Shown: positions 37,128 to 49,044 of the stretch, piece after piece
Numbering within the stretch: position 1 is the stretch's first letter
Layout of the letters: the number at the start of each line of letters is the position of its first letter
From: Nissolia schottii
Lineage: Eukaryota; Streptophyta; Magnoliopsida; Fabales; Fabaceae
Assembly (NCBI GenBank): GCA_003254905.1
Contig: QANU01073503.1
Span: 443,694 to 507,693, forward strand
DNA length: 64,000 nucleotides
Direction of reading: 5' to 3'
Notes under the pieces: model-generated
Databases searched by the model: none
The model's input: the letters and a program-made list of their open reading frames with translations, nothing else
Told to the model about the DNA's origin: nothing
Program-made: the position numbers and the translations under genes

Positions 37128-38740
37128 AATGTGAAGATTTACTAATATAATAAATTAAGGTTGCTGAAACTTTTAGTAATGAAAATTTTTCCATCGTACA
37201 TTGTATATAAATTCCGGCCTGATGTAAAGGCATGGAAAATAATAGTTGTACTATGGTGAATTCTAGATATTGGTGATTTAGAAGGAAACAAAAAATATTT
37301 GTGATAATAATTTATATATTAATTGTGATATAGTCATCCTCTAAGACGACATTATTTTTCTTCATTGTTTTTTTTTCCCTTTGTTAATTTTCTATCCTGT
37401 CTCAAAAGAACATCACTCTTTATTTTTATTTTTTTGAGGGGGTGTTTATTGGTTTACAGATCATATATGATTTGATAAGCAGCTTCTTCTTCTTCTTTTA
37501 ACTGAGCGAATCATATTCAAACTCTTTCATCAAAGCAATAAAAGTTCATCATCCAATTGATTAGGGAATTAAAAGGAAGATGCATGAAATGAGTCATTAC
37601 ATTTACGACCAAGTATATATTGTATTAATACAATAAAGTATTCAGAGAACTTTTGACGAGAAGAAGACAAATTAAATGTGCTACATTCGTGATTGGTTGC
37701 AAAATGTGTTGAAAGATAAGGAAAATGATAAAATTACGTATCCTAATTTTAGCCTAATTATAACATGTGAAAGATAATATTTTTTTATGAGGGATTGAGA
37801 AGAAGAATTAGAACTTGAAATTGAAGAAACAGATGTAATCATCACGTTGTTTGTGAATCCTAAGAGTCTTTACTGCAATTGGGAGAGAACAGAGAAGAGA
37901 AGAAAGAGTTTTTACGCATTATTCCAATGTCAAGCACAAAACACCAAGCGGTTTTCTTTTTATTTTTAATAGGGTAGTGATAGGGATTCTTCCATTTATT
38001 AGTTAATTATGGGCTTAGCTCGCCTATTATAAATTAGCCCAAAATCATAAACACAATATTTAACAACTAGATTAATCTGGACAAATTACTAATTTATGCA
38101 TGTCTACAAAATAATTATTCTAACAAAAAATAATTATTTTAACAACTTATTTTTTGACCCACACAAAAGAGATGATGAAATCATGTACATGTAAAATATA
38201 TTTTGAATGAAATTGATAACACTCATTTTTTTTTTGTAAGTGCAAAGACGTTAGAATTGTGTTTATTTAATAATTTATTTAAAGATAATTAACTGATGTA
38301 ATTTTGGCAAAAGGGACACACCAAAAGCAGCCTTAATTTGGTTAGCGAATTAGGCAAAAGAAACGCACCAAAAAGCAGTCTTTGGTTGAGGATAAGGAAT
38401 TTTTATGTTTTACGATAAAGAAATAAAGAACATACTCATTCGACCAACTTGTTTGTTAATTGTCTGAATCTCTTATCAGCGGTAATTTGGTATAATTAAG
38501 AAGATAGGTTCATGAAGACAATCAAAGTCCTGTTAACCCTCTCAATTTAATTATTCACTAATCAAAGTCAAATGTGATATCTTACAGCTAATTAAAAAGA
38601 CGAGACTTATACATGATATATATAAAAACTAATTTCTTTATTATAATATATTGTTATTTATTTTATAGTAAAGAAGTTTAATTGATATGTAATGTTAGTC
38701 TAAAATGTTTTTACACTATGATGGTTGCTTAAATATTTTA
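37128..38740. other. Intergenic, no gene recognised
   Basis: AT-rich sequence. No open frame or RNA gene can be supported. Confidence 0.45.
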
Positions 38741-39080
38741 CGGCGTAAATACTTCATGATATTTAATTTATCTATTTTTGATAATTTTTATAACTAAATT
38801 CATTGAATTTTGTTATCATTTAATGTTTTATATGATTTTAATAAACTTTTCATTGGTCAAATCATTGAAAGTTTAGAGATTTGCGGACCATTTAAGCTTA
38901 TGATGCACCTCTTTACAAATATCATATTAAACTTTATTAATTTATCACATTAGATCATATAATTCGTTAATATGACATATTAGATCATGAAATGATAATA
39001 AAATTTGATGCATTAGTTATAAAAATTATAAAAAAATAATAAATTAAGTAACATGCGATATTTACCACATGTGATATTCG
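38741..39080 (+). mobile_element. MITE family A, copy 2
   Basis: The ends 'taaatacttcatgatatttaatttat' and 'aaattaagtaacatgcgatattta' are inverted repeats. The centre 'gagatttgcggaccatttaagcttatgatgcacctctt' matches copy 3 (41595-41955) directly and copy 1 (8551-8897) in reverse (broken here by point differences). No protein. Confidence 0.62.
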
Positions 39081-39206
39081 AGAAAACACCACTATGTATT
39101 GTCAAATCATACAAGTAAAAATGATTAAATCTTATATACAATAGCACATATTAAATGACGGTATAAAAAGTCTATGATTATTCATGTCTTAGGATCCAAA
39201 TATTAT

Positions 39207-39853
39207 TGTTACGAACAATTCGGTTAGTACCGAGATAACATGTAACTCAAACCATGATGTAAAACTTAGGAACTCAGAGAGATGAACCTTGCCTTAAATC
39301 TTCAGTCAAAATATGAACGGCGGCGGTAGTACTTGCAAAAGACACTGACGCCCAAGTAAGTGTTTTTCTTATATGGGTAATAAAATGAATAAAACATATC
39401 TCACTTGGTGTAGTATCTTGGTTTTATATAGTTTCTCGTGTAGATAGCCATTTATAGGTGTTTGATACCTATGTAATAGCCTATAATGAAACATAAATGG
39501 GTTTTTTAAAGCCTTGACCATGCTATTGAAGCATAAAATCATCACTTATAAATGTGTAGGCAGCTATTTATGGTCCAGCCAGTTTAGGCCGGGCCTGGCT
39601 AACCCCTGAGCCTAAACGGGTCGGGCCTTAATGGGCTTTTATTATTCACGGGCTGAGCTCATTTTGACAGCTCTAATTTATAGCCATTATTATTGTGTGA
39701 CAATTATTGTTCTTAAACTGGATGATCCCGAGATAAAGGACACTCAGATTGATTGTTCCGAGATATGATAAGGGATATCTTAACATCTTAATATGTCATA
39801 TCGTGTATCCTTATATATCTCAGTACCAAAAGTTATAAGTTAAGTCTGTAACA
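39207..39853 (-). mobile_element. Solo LTR (probably Ty3/gypsy) with 5-bp target duplication
   Basis: The 647-bp unit starts TGTTAC and ends GTAACA, perfect 6-bp inverted termini of the TG...CA type. Exact 5-bp direct repeats ATTAT flank it at 39202-39206 and 39854-39858. Read on the minus strand it contains a TATA box (CTATATAAAAC), then 'acttgggcgtcagtgtcttttgc', the arrangement seen in plant gypsy LTRs. There is no second LTR, primer-binding site or gag-pol nearby, so the internal region was lost, presumably by LTR-LTR recombination. A small GC-rich insert lies at 39574-39675. Confidence 0.85.
39574..39675. mobile_element. Small GC-rich insertion nested in the solo LTR
   Basis: This 102-bp piece is much richer in GC than its host LTR (GGCCGGGCC, GGTCGGGCC). 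It is flanked by ATTTATGG (39566-39573) and ATTTATAG (39676-39683), matching at 7 of 8 positions. Its right end, read in reverse, is TAGAGCTGTCAAAATGAGC, typical of hAT-like miniature elements. A matching left terminus is missing, so it may be a truncated element. Confidence 0.5.
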
Positions 39854-39858
39854 ATTAT

Positions 39859-40356
39859 CATTCTCCATGCATTGTCATTCATGAATTATGAAGTAAAAAA
39901 ATCGTCCATCCATGTCTTGTGATCAAACTCCCCCATATAATCCCATCGTGTAATCTTTTATCAATTCGAGTGAAGATAAAACCTAAACCATTTTAAAAAT
40001 GAAAATGCTTAAAAGGAAAACCAATCAGCATCAACGTTTTAGTTTGACACATAACTAGCATGAAAAGTATATGAAGTTGAGAAGTCATGAAAAAACTGCA
40101 GAAGAAGATCTAGAACCAAATTAATATTAATAATACCAACGAATCATTTATAATCAGGAGTTTTCTTAATTCAGTCAAACATTCAAGTCAGACTAACATG
40201 CAAACTCGGATCTCTAATTCAAGATGAATTATACATATATTTTATTTAGAATAAAGGAACTGATAGATCCTTGATTTCTAAGTCACGTGCAGAAAACATG
40301 GACTATATACACGTTGACACTTGGCAATTATTTAACATTCCATTCGCTAAATGATA
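39859..40356. other. Intergenic, no gene recognised
   Basis: AT-rich spacer between the solo LTR and a Stowaway-like element. No feature seen. Confidence 0.45.
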
Positions 40357-40657
40357 CTTTATCCAGTCTATTTTAAATGTCATTTTAGTTATATGCATGA
40401 GTATTAAAAAATTTAAAATAAAGAATGACTTAAATAGTAAATTTATTAAAATATTATTATTTAATTTAGTTAAAATGTTTCATAATGAAGAGAGAGATAA
40501 AGATAATATTAAAAAGTTACTATTTTTAAGATTAATAAATTAATTAGAGATACAATTGTAAACATAAAAATAAATTTTTCCTTGAGAAGTGAAAATGTCA
40601 AATAATTTAGACCAAAACAAATTGGTTACAATGACAATTAAATTGTACCGAAGGGAG
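40357..40657. mobile_element. Stowaway-like (Tc1/mariner) MITE
   Basis: The left end 'ctttatccagtctattttaaatgtcatttta' and the right end 'aatgacaattaaattgtaccgaagggag' are inverted repeats resembling the CTCCCTCCGTCC terminus of Stowaway elements. The left flank is TA. The right TA is mutated (TT). AT-rich interior, no protein. Confidence 0.58.
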
Positions 40658-41594
40658 TTTAATTATTACATACTCACAATTATAAATAATATACCAAAAG
40701 CTTAATTAGTTTAAATGGTTCAACATTTATTCTTTTTAAGTAATGTTTCAAGTTGGAGTTTCATTTTACAATGGACCAACATGGCTCGAACTAAATTAAG
40801 TGGAATTTAGTGAACTTTAAATTTAAATAATTTCGATAAAAAAATTGTTAATTATGAATTATATATATAACTCCCCTAAAAAAAACTGAGTTGAAAAGGG
40901 GGTCTCAGGTTTGTGTATGAGTTGTAAGGTATATACATACTATTATTATTAATTATTATTATTATTATTTTGGTTGAAATGTCATAATATGTTAGATCTG
41001 TAAATCAACAGAAAGTAGTGGGATACATACGTGCGTGTCATTCCTCACAATAAAATTAAAACTTGTCTATGGTCGGCAACCCTTTTGTTGGAACTTTTTC
41101 TGGGTTCATCCATACATTCCTGAATGTCAACATTCTTTTGAGTCATGCATGGTCATAGATAGATAAGACCCTTCTTATGATTCTCTTAAATTTGAATGAG
41201 TTCATTTTGGACCCAAAAATAATAATAATAATAATAAGAGAGGGGGGGTATGGTCAGATTAATGGAATGAAGACCAAGTGGTGTTGTTCTACTCCACAAA
41301 ATCAATGTTTGGTTTAGACAATAGCCCTTAGATAAAGCTATTTTGCCTCCCTTTCCCTCTTAGATTCACAATTATGGCTTTTGTGGATATGTGGTTTGGT
41401 TCATTTCTCAATCGGTTTCCCTGTTCCATATATGCAATCTGAAAAAACATAAAATGTACAGTAATACCAATAGAGACGTAGCGAGAGGCTCACTGTGCTA
41501 TGGATTATGATGTTATGTTATTTACATATTCCTTCACTGATCATGTTAAAATTTTAAAATATAGAAATGTAACTTGACCATTACAAGATAAAAA
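40658..41594. other. Intergenic, no gene recognised
   Basis: AT-rich sequence with ATT/AAT microsatellites near 40940-40970 and 41218-41237. No gene or RNA seen. Confidence 0.45.
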
Positions 41595-41955
41595 ATTGGT
41601 TTTTCATCCCATATCTTCTACTAAATTTATCTATTTTCAATCATTTTATAAATAAATTCATTGAATTTTGTTATTTCAATATGACGTTGACAAATTTTTC
41701 ATTAGTCAAATCATTAAAAGAGTCAACTTGTAAAATGTTTAAAGATTTGCATATCATTTCAGATTATGATCATACACCTTCCACAAATTAATATTATATT
41801 GAAAAGTATTAATTTATTATGTTAGATCATATGACGTATCAATATATTATATTAGATCATAAAATAATAACAAAATTTGATAATTTTAATTTTAAAAAAG
41901 ATTAAAAAAAATAAAGAAATTTAGTAAAAGAAGGTATTTATTCATAAGATATGTA
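41595..41955 (+). mobile_element. MITE family A, copy 3
   Basis: Same layout as copy 2: 'ctaaatttatctattttcaatcattttataa', 'attcattgaattttgtta', 'ttcattagtcaaatcatta', 'agatttgcatatcatttcag' and 'tgttagatcatatgac' occur in order, and the ends form an inverted repeat. The most diverged of the three copies. Confidence 0.58.
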
Positions 41956-44900
41956 AGAAACCAAAAATAATAATGCATGTGCATGTGAAAGTATCGTTAC
42001 TTTATTTATCATACTATTTTATTTCATTTGATCACTACTTCTGTTTTCTATAAAAAAAAAAAAAATTTGCCAATAAATTCTCGTATTGCACCATTAATCT
42101 TCTCCTTGTATATAATTACTATTTAAATTATGCGTGTTTAAGCCAATCATCATTATTCAAGTTATGAAAAATTCAAATCGAGATATTTTTTTTAAGATAG
42201 ATATATTTTTTGTTTAGACACATTATATGTTTGTTAGTAAGAGTCAAACACAACTGTTTTAAATTATTTCTAGGTATTAGGCCAAAAAAATGTCATGTAA
42301 ACTGCTAACTGTTAGTAAATTAAGTTATTCTTGCATGAATATATTTTCAAAGGTTCATATTTATGCAGGTGACTTTTTGTGAATATGATTAAATATGAAG
42401 TATTAGAATTATGGGTGTTGTACATGATTTTTTTTTTTCCATGCCTATCTATATGTATATATAAAGGCATGCACAAGTCATCAGCTTGCTGGATGTGGAT
42501 ATCGTCAATATAGATCAAGATGGTGTGCAAATGAAAAATGTTGTAGGTTTTTATTGCCCGCCATGCATGTTCTGCCAACTGTACTTTAATGTTAGAGATG
42601 CATGGTCAAGGAAAGTTAATTGCATATACACATTAGAAGATTGTCATCACTTTATTTTTGTTAGCTCAATTGTTAACTCATAAATATGGCATCGGCCTTG
42701 CATGTGAATCTGACTGCTAAAAGAGATAAAAAGGAAAAATGCTTACGCATCAAAAGTTCCTTTTGATAAAAAGCCCCTATATTGTCATTATCCGTAAGAA
42801 TATTAATAATTTTTTTGGAGGGATACCTCAATGGCTAAGTCAATACATATTACATGATGTTTAAGATTTAATTTTCTTTTTAATGACATTCTTTGGAGAT
42901 TGATTGCTGCCCCTAGATTTGATATTATCACTATATGACCTCAACTCCTTGACAATAATGTTTAAATGGACGCTAGACTTTAAGAACTTTTCAATTAAAT
43001 TATTCTTTATAATCTTCATGGTGTGAAGCTAATCCTCATCCCTAGGTTTTAGAATTGTTACGATGAGCTTAAATTTTAAGCCCACGTGTAAATATATAGC
43101 ATCCACATCTAACATCAGTACTATAAGTTCTCTTTTAAGAGATAGAAATTTAATTTTCATTGAGAATTTAATTTTTCTATTTTTATATGGCAAAAACTCG
43201 AGATCATTGATCATTAAGAGATTAAAGTTTATATACCACTTTGACCAATCTCACAATTGGTCCGTTGTAGGTAATTATGCTTAAGATTTTAATATAATTA
43301 AAACCAACCAGAAAAATTTAAATAATTTGTGAAAGTAAAAAAACGCTGTTGAATTTGTTGTATAACCTTCAACATTTGAAAAAAAAAAAACTCAAACTAA
43401 CATCAGCAATTTATTATTGTCCAATCTCTCCTTCCTTCTATTCATTTCCCTATGGAAAAATGATAAATCTGCACTGCACGTATATCTTTTATAAGATAAA
43501 GCCAGCTAGCTATATCTTCAAGATCATATAAGTCCTTTGTTTTCCGGTCAATGCTATCTTTTCCCCCACTACATGCATCCAGCGGAATATGAGTATGCAT
43601 GTGTAAGAGAGTATATTTATTTTACTTTATTTTATTAATTATATTTTTTGGTATAAAAGGACATGCTTTTTGTTAAAAAAGACAATTTGTTGTAGAAGGG
43701 AATATTCATATGGGTGGAGTTAGGAGGGTATGGGAGTTGTGCTATGCACACTAATAAAAGGGAATTTTAAGGCACATATCACATGTTTATGTTTACTTAA
43801 AGAGGTGTAATGACACAAGCTATGTTTAACTTGTACCACATGTTCATGTTTGTTTGTTCTAACCTAACCCTTTTTTGAATGAGAAATTCTTGTATGCTCC
43901 TAGAGCATATTTAATGTATACTCTATAAGTATTATATGTCATTAATTTTAATTTATAACATTTTAAAAACATACAAATTAGGATTTCAATAACAGGTAAT
44001 GTTTTTAAAAATGTATTAAATGTGCTCCAATAACATATAAGAATTTCTCATTTTGAACCATCTGAATGGAGAAAAATGGTGAAAGATGTGTCTCAAATAT
44101 TTGGTTCTTTAACCCTAAAATTCATTTTTAAGGCTTGTTAAACAGACCAATTGGACTGGGTTGTACGTTAATGATGTGTTTGGCACTAAAATGCTAACAA
44201 AATTCGAGATAGAGACTAACGGGCCCTTTGATCTTGGCTTATTATCAAATTAATGGGTTGTTGGATACTGGGCCCAAGGGCTCATTCATTGGCCCAATAA
44301 CATTGTTTGACCCCTGTCTCTGGGTTCTCAGAGGACTTTGACCTATTGACCCACCTGATAATTAAAATTAGTTGACCAAAAAAGATTAAAATTTTCCCAG
44401 AAAATCTTTATGCATCGTTAAGGTGGTAAGTTGTACCAATTATCGAATAGATCAGATGACACAAGTTGTTCTGCCTTAAGGAGAAGTCTTTAGATTATGT
44501 CTCAAATATAGTGATGTGTTAAAATTTTAGAAAAGTAAGATTTGATCATCTTAGTATTTCTACTCAATTTAAGTAAGGTTGTCTAAAAAAAAGAATTTGA
44601 CATAAAGTAAGTGGCAAATCGTTCAAAAATAGACATTTTATTTTCTTACATTTATTATCCATCTTGAAGTTGATTATGTCGATTTATATATATGAAATTT
44701 TTAGACTCGTGAGTATTATGATATTTAAATATTACGTAAGGTTAATTTACGCCTCTAATCTAATAACTCACTCGAATCAAGTACGTGGTCAGTTGACTAG
44801 CTTCCCGAACAAACCGGCCGGTCCAGTTTAATTTTGACATCTATGACCCTCCCAATTTTTCTTTTAATCAAGAATAATTAATATAATAAATAATAAGTTG

Positions 44901-45379
44901 AGAGTGAGAGAATTATCTGTTTTATTTTATTTTATTTCCCATTCATGCTCTGTGTGCGTAGTACCAAACAAAACAATGGCCAAAGTATGTTGGCTTCAAT
45001 TTGCGTAGATGACTGGGGGGGGGGTCCCAGCTTGAAGAGGATTCATGTGCAATCCAAGTGTGAGTGTGTACGTGGAAGACCCTTTTCTGAGGTGAAAGCA
45101 AAACTAGGGTATCTTCAACATTTTGGTCAACCCTAAAATGCAAATTAATGCAATTGAATACGAGGCTGGCTTGCTATATTGAATGAATGAATTGCAACGA
45201 AAGTTGAATTCTCAATCATTGGACCTAATTCACACCCACTATATAACAAACCTAGACTAGACCGATGACCCCAATTGGATATAAAAAAAATGTTATTTGT
45301 ATTGATTTATGTTAGAATATGTAATTGGTGCACGTGGTGGATACTTGTAGTTTATAATTATTAGTTAGTTTATAGGATA
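41956..45379. other. Intergenic, no gene recognised
   Basis: ORFs of 60-88 codons at 42312-43531 and 44943-45143 show no recognisable domain and are likely chance. A short relic at about 44790-44844 (CCGGCCGGTCCAGTTTAATTTTGACATCTA, broken here into GC-rich and TTTTGACATCTA parts) resembles one end of a hAT-like miniature element. No RNA gene found. Confidence 0.4.
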
Positions 45380-45657
45380 CTGTTTTCGTTTAATTTTACA
45401 TGTTATGTTTTATTTAAAATTTTGTCTAAAATTAGTTATTATTTAATTAAATTAAATAAATATTAATTATTGTCTTTTTAACTATATCCCTATTTATAAT
45501 AAATTTTTTACTATTGTATTAATTACATTATGATCTTTTTAAATGGTAGTTTATCCTAAACACTTGATTTTTGTTTTTGAGTATGTGCAAATTAAATAAT
45601 TTCTTAATATATGTGTATTTGTAAAAAAAAATGACACGTAATATTGGATGGAGATAG
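45380..45657. mobile_element. Stowaway-like MITE with TA target sites
   Basis: The left end 'ctgttttcgtttaattttacatgttatg' and the reverse of the right end ('ctatctccatccaatattacgtgtcat') match over about 25-30 bp. TA dinucleotides lie immediately outside (45378-45379 and 45658-45659). The 278-bp size, AT-rich interior and termini fit Stowaway. Confidence 0.65.
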
Positions 45658-45789
45658 TACTTGATGTCACTTATATTATTTTACTTTTTTTTTTCATTCC
45701 CTAGATTTCAGTTCTGATATTTCTTAATCATTGGTTGATTAGAGCAAATTTAGGAACGACTCACTCTACTAATAACTAAGAGACATTTT

Positions 45790-46045
45790 TATTAAAAATT
45801 TTGTCCAAAATTAGTTATCATTTACTAGATTAAGGAAGTATTAATTATTATCTTTCTAATTACACCCCCTATTTATTATGAGTTTTTTTTTATTATTGTA
45901 CTAATTGCATTACAATTTTCTATGATACTTATTTAATGATAATTTAGTCTAAACACTTAATATTTTCTTTAAGTATGTGTAAATTAATTGATTTATTAAC
46001 ATGTGTGTATTTATCAAAAACAACATATAATATTGGACAAAGGGA
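45790..46045. mobile_element. Second Stowaway-like copy in direct orientation, left end eroded
   Basis: This matches the copy at 45380-45657 in order ('aaattttgtccaaaattagttatca', 'attaattattatctttctaa', 'tctaaacacttaata', 'aacatataatattggacaaagggag', some split by mismatches). It is offset by about 386 bp. The right terminus is better preserved here, followed by TA; the left terminus is not recognisable. Confidence 0.55.
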
Positions 46046-46121
46046 GTATTTTTAAAGATGTTTAATAAATAAGCACAAATAACACTGAGCTTGCTATATT
46101 GACTTGGTAATTTGGAAGAAC

Positions 46122-46724
46122 CATTATTCTAAATTGCAGTCTGCATCATATATTGCGGTTGTGGCAGTGTCTGCATCGGCATCGGGCTGCAATTATAGCG
46201 TGAATCCAAATCACACATTAAAGTAGGATTGAAACTAAACTAGATGGAGGTGTGCATCTATGGAGTTAAACTGAAGAGAGAGAGAGGGAATGAGGATTTT
46301 AAAAGGGTTGAAGTGGGTGACAAGGAGTGGATGAAGAGACATGCTCAAGGTAGTTGAAATTAAGCTGAGGAGGAAGAGGGTTTTGTGATTTTGATGGTGG
46401 GTTGTGAGAGACTTAAAACTGAGGAGATAGAGGAGTTTTGGGTGTCAAGGAAATAAGGGATTTGGATTTCCGAAAATTGGTAGGGTAGGTGGAGACTAGA
46501 AATGAGTTATTTTTGTGCTAATTATTTTATCTAAACAATATATAATATTGATTGATATAAAATTAATAATCAAAATGACTCATTTTAAGTTAATATTTAT
46601 TTATAATGAATTTAATAGTTAAGTAATTTGTGTTTAGTAAATTGGTATCCTATATTAAAAATTTGTGTTAAATTTAATTATTGATTTGTTTAGTGAGTTA
46701 TCTATATACACATATTAAGTACTA

Positions 46725-46763
<39 letters not shown>

Positions 46764-46881
46764 ACAATGGAATTAGTTTTGTGTGTACAAACAAAAAATT
46801 CATGCCACAATGACCGCAATTCATTTGCAGTGGTCGCAATACCTGCAATCGCAGCAACTGCAATCGCAATTTAAAACACTA
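46122..46881. mobile_element. Non-autonomous hAT element, 760 bp
   Basis: The termini CATTATTCTAAATTGC and, in reverse, TAGTGTTTTAAATTGC match at most of 16 positions. Flanks are GGAAGAAC (46114-46121) and CGAAGAAC (46882-46889), matching at 7 of 8. Subterminal regions are full of TTGC/GCAA motifs ('ttgcggttgtggc', 'gcaatcgcagcaactgcaatcgcaa'), which in hAT elements serve as transposase-binding sites. It holds an AT dinucleotide run at 46729-46760. No transposase. Confidence 0.78.
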
Positions 46882-46889
46882 CGAAGAAC

Positions 46890-48205
46890 AAGCCAAGACA
46901 TGTTATTGCCAATTGCGTTCATTGAACCTTTACAAAATTGATTTTAGTCCATGACGTGCTTTTTACTATTGTTCATACTTTTAACTTGTTTGAGAGAAAC
47001 CTTAGTGCAGCTTCTTCGATAAACATAAAACGTTGGTCAACCAATTGCCTGAGGGGGAATTGGCCCCATGGAAACGATTTCACCTTTTCATGGTAGTTTT
47101 GTGACCTTTCACCCCCTTCCTTTTTTTGTCTGTCTTTTCTTTTGTTTGTTTGATTCTTATTTTATGAAGTTTATGTTTGATTCTTCTTTTAGTGAGTGTT
47201 CTTGCTTGTAGCAGTGTTTGAATCATGAGAAGGAGCTTAGTAAGTCTACATTTTTTTCTTGCAGTTGCTCACGCTCTAAGCTTCAACAGAATATTGCCCT
47301 CATGACAGGTGAAATCAACAACTTATGTAATAGTAGTTTATTTGAGACTCTTTTGTTTATGTTTAGCACACTAGTCCTAGGTTTGGTCTGCAAAGAAGTG
47401 TGCATTGAAATCGATGATTTGAATGCTCGTTGTATTGATTTTGATTTGTGTTGCAAAGGGAAAACGTTGAAAACAAATATCTGATCAAGTGAAGACAGAT
47501 CAACCGCAGAAAGAGCTCAAAGAGTCTCTACAAAGCAGATTGTCTGCCTGATTTTGTTTTATAATTTGTATAGATTGTCTTTGTAATCTTGTAAAATATT
47601 TACGAAAAACAGTGTTGATTTTTAGGTTAGTTGTTCTTAGTGTCTATCTCATTAGGGTTTCTTTCATTAACTTAAGTGTTTGCGTCAATGTATTTATTTT
47701 TGTTTGTTATGTAAGTTAAACTCAACCCTTTATTTAATGAATTTCATTTATGACAAAGATAAAAGGGTTTACGAAATTGAGAAGCTTATAAATACTTGCA
47801 AATGTCAGATAAATTTTTGAGGCTTTAGATTCCCCGCATACAATAGTACTATATATATAATATTTTTTTAACACCTCATCATATTTAGTCTTTCACACAC
47901 ATCATAAAGCTCACACATTATATCACGTAATATGATTGTGAGACCGCAAATTTCATGACGTGTGAAAAATGTGATATGAGTGTAAATTTTATAATGTGGA
48001 TAAAAAAATTAAACATGATATCTATGTCATGTTTGAGGGGAAAAGACATATATATGAGTTTAGGGAGCATTAGAATATGAAAATATGGGCTAAAATAAGA
48101 AATTATTAATGTATGAGGTACTTTTCTGAATTCGCCACACAACAATGCAAATTCAGAAATTCTGAAATTAAAAAAAAAAGTTAGAGTTCTGAATTTGCCA
48201 CATGG
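46890..48205. other. Intergenic, with part of a fold-back family near 48060-48205
   Basis: An 88-codon frame at 47218-47484 is unlike any family I know. From about 48060 the sequence resembles the hairpin at 35227-35427 ('aaatatgggctaaaat', then TTCTGAATTCGCCAC, then ACAATGCAAATTCAGAA), and leads straight into the minisatellite. Confidence 0.42.
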
Positions 48206-48605
48206 GTGGCGAATTCAGAACTCTGAATAAAAATAAATAAATTTTACACTTCTAAATTCAGAACGTTGAATCATATATTCATAATGTGGCGAATTCAGAA
48301 CTCTGAATAAAAATAAATAAATTTTACAGTTCTAAATTCAGAACGTTGAATCATATATTCATAATGTGGCGAATTCAGAACTCTGAATAAAAATAAATAA
48401 ATTTTACAGTTCTAAATTCAGAACGTTGAATCATATATTCATAATGTGGCGAATTCAGAACTCTGAATAAAAATAAATAAATTTTACAGTTCTAAATTCA
48501 GAACGTTGAATCATATATTCATAATGTGGCGAATTCAGAACTCTGAATAAAAATAAATAAATTTTACAGTTCTAAATTCAGAACGTTGAATCATATATTC
48601 ATAAT
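48206..48605. repeat. Minisatellite, exactly 80-bp unit x 5
   Basis: Units start with GTGGCGAATTCAGAACTCTG at 48206, 48286, 48366, 48446 and 48526, and each ends 'catatattcataat'. Copies 2-5 look identical by eye. The first differs by 'tacact' in place of 'tacagt'. Each unit contains imperfect palindromes built from TTCAGAA/TTCTGAA. The array ends in a T-run at about 48605. Such low divergence means recent expansion or ongoing homogenisation. Confidence 0.95.
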
Positions 48606-48718
48606 TTTTTTTTTTAGTCATACATTTAGATTAACTTATTTTTGCATCTATACCAATGTAAACAATCCCATGTTTGATGTCAAAATTGCAACAAGTGAAC
48701 CACAACGTCACAAAATCA

Positions 48719-48744
48719 TATATATATATATATATATATATATA
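48719..48744. repeat. TA dinucleotide microsatellite
   Basis: About 13 uninterrupted TA units, seen directly. Confidence 0.95.
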
Positions 48745-49044
48745 AGTGTAGACTAGTTTCGTACGAAGACACCTTAATGGCGATGGAGATGACGTACGAA
48801 CTGCTGACTCTGAGGCCTAATAATCAATACATGCATGTACTTGGCTGTCTTTTTGGCATTCATCTCCAAACTAAAAATTTCTCATATAATTCATTCTCGT
48901 ATCATATTACAACTTAAACAAAAAGATATACATCAAATTTTGAAGTCATGATGAATCACTGCTTTATCTCCTAAAATCTTGTTCAACGATCAAAAGGGCG
49001 ATTTTGTCGTAAATAAATAATTAAATAAAAGATGATCACGCTAG

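Noticed and set aside
47218..47484. 88-codon plus-strand frame with several Cys residues
   Set aside because: No family recognised. It lies just after a hAT element; a gene is possible but unsupported.
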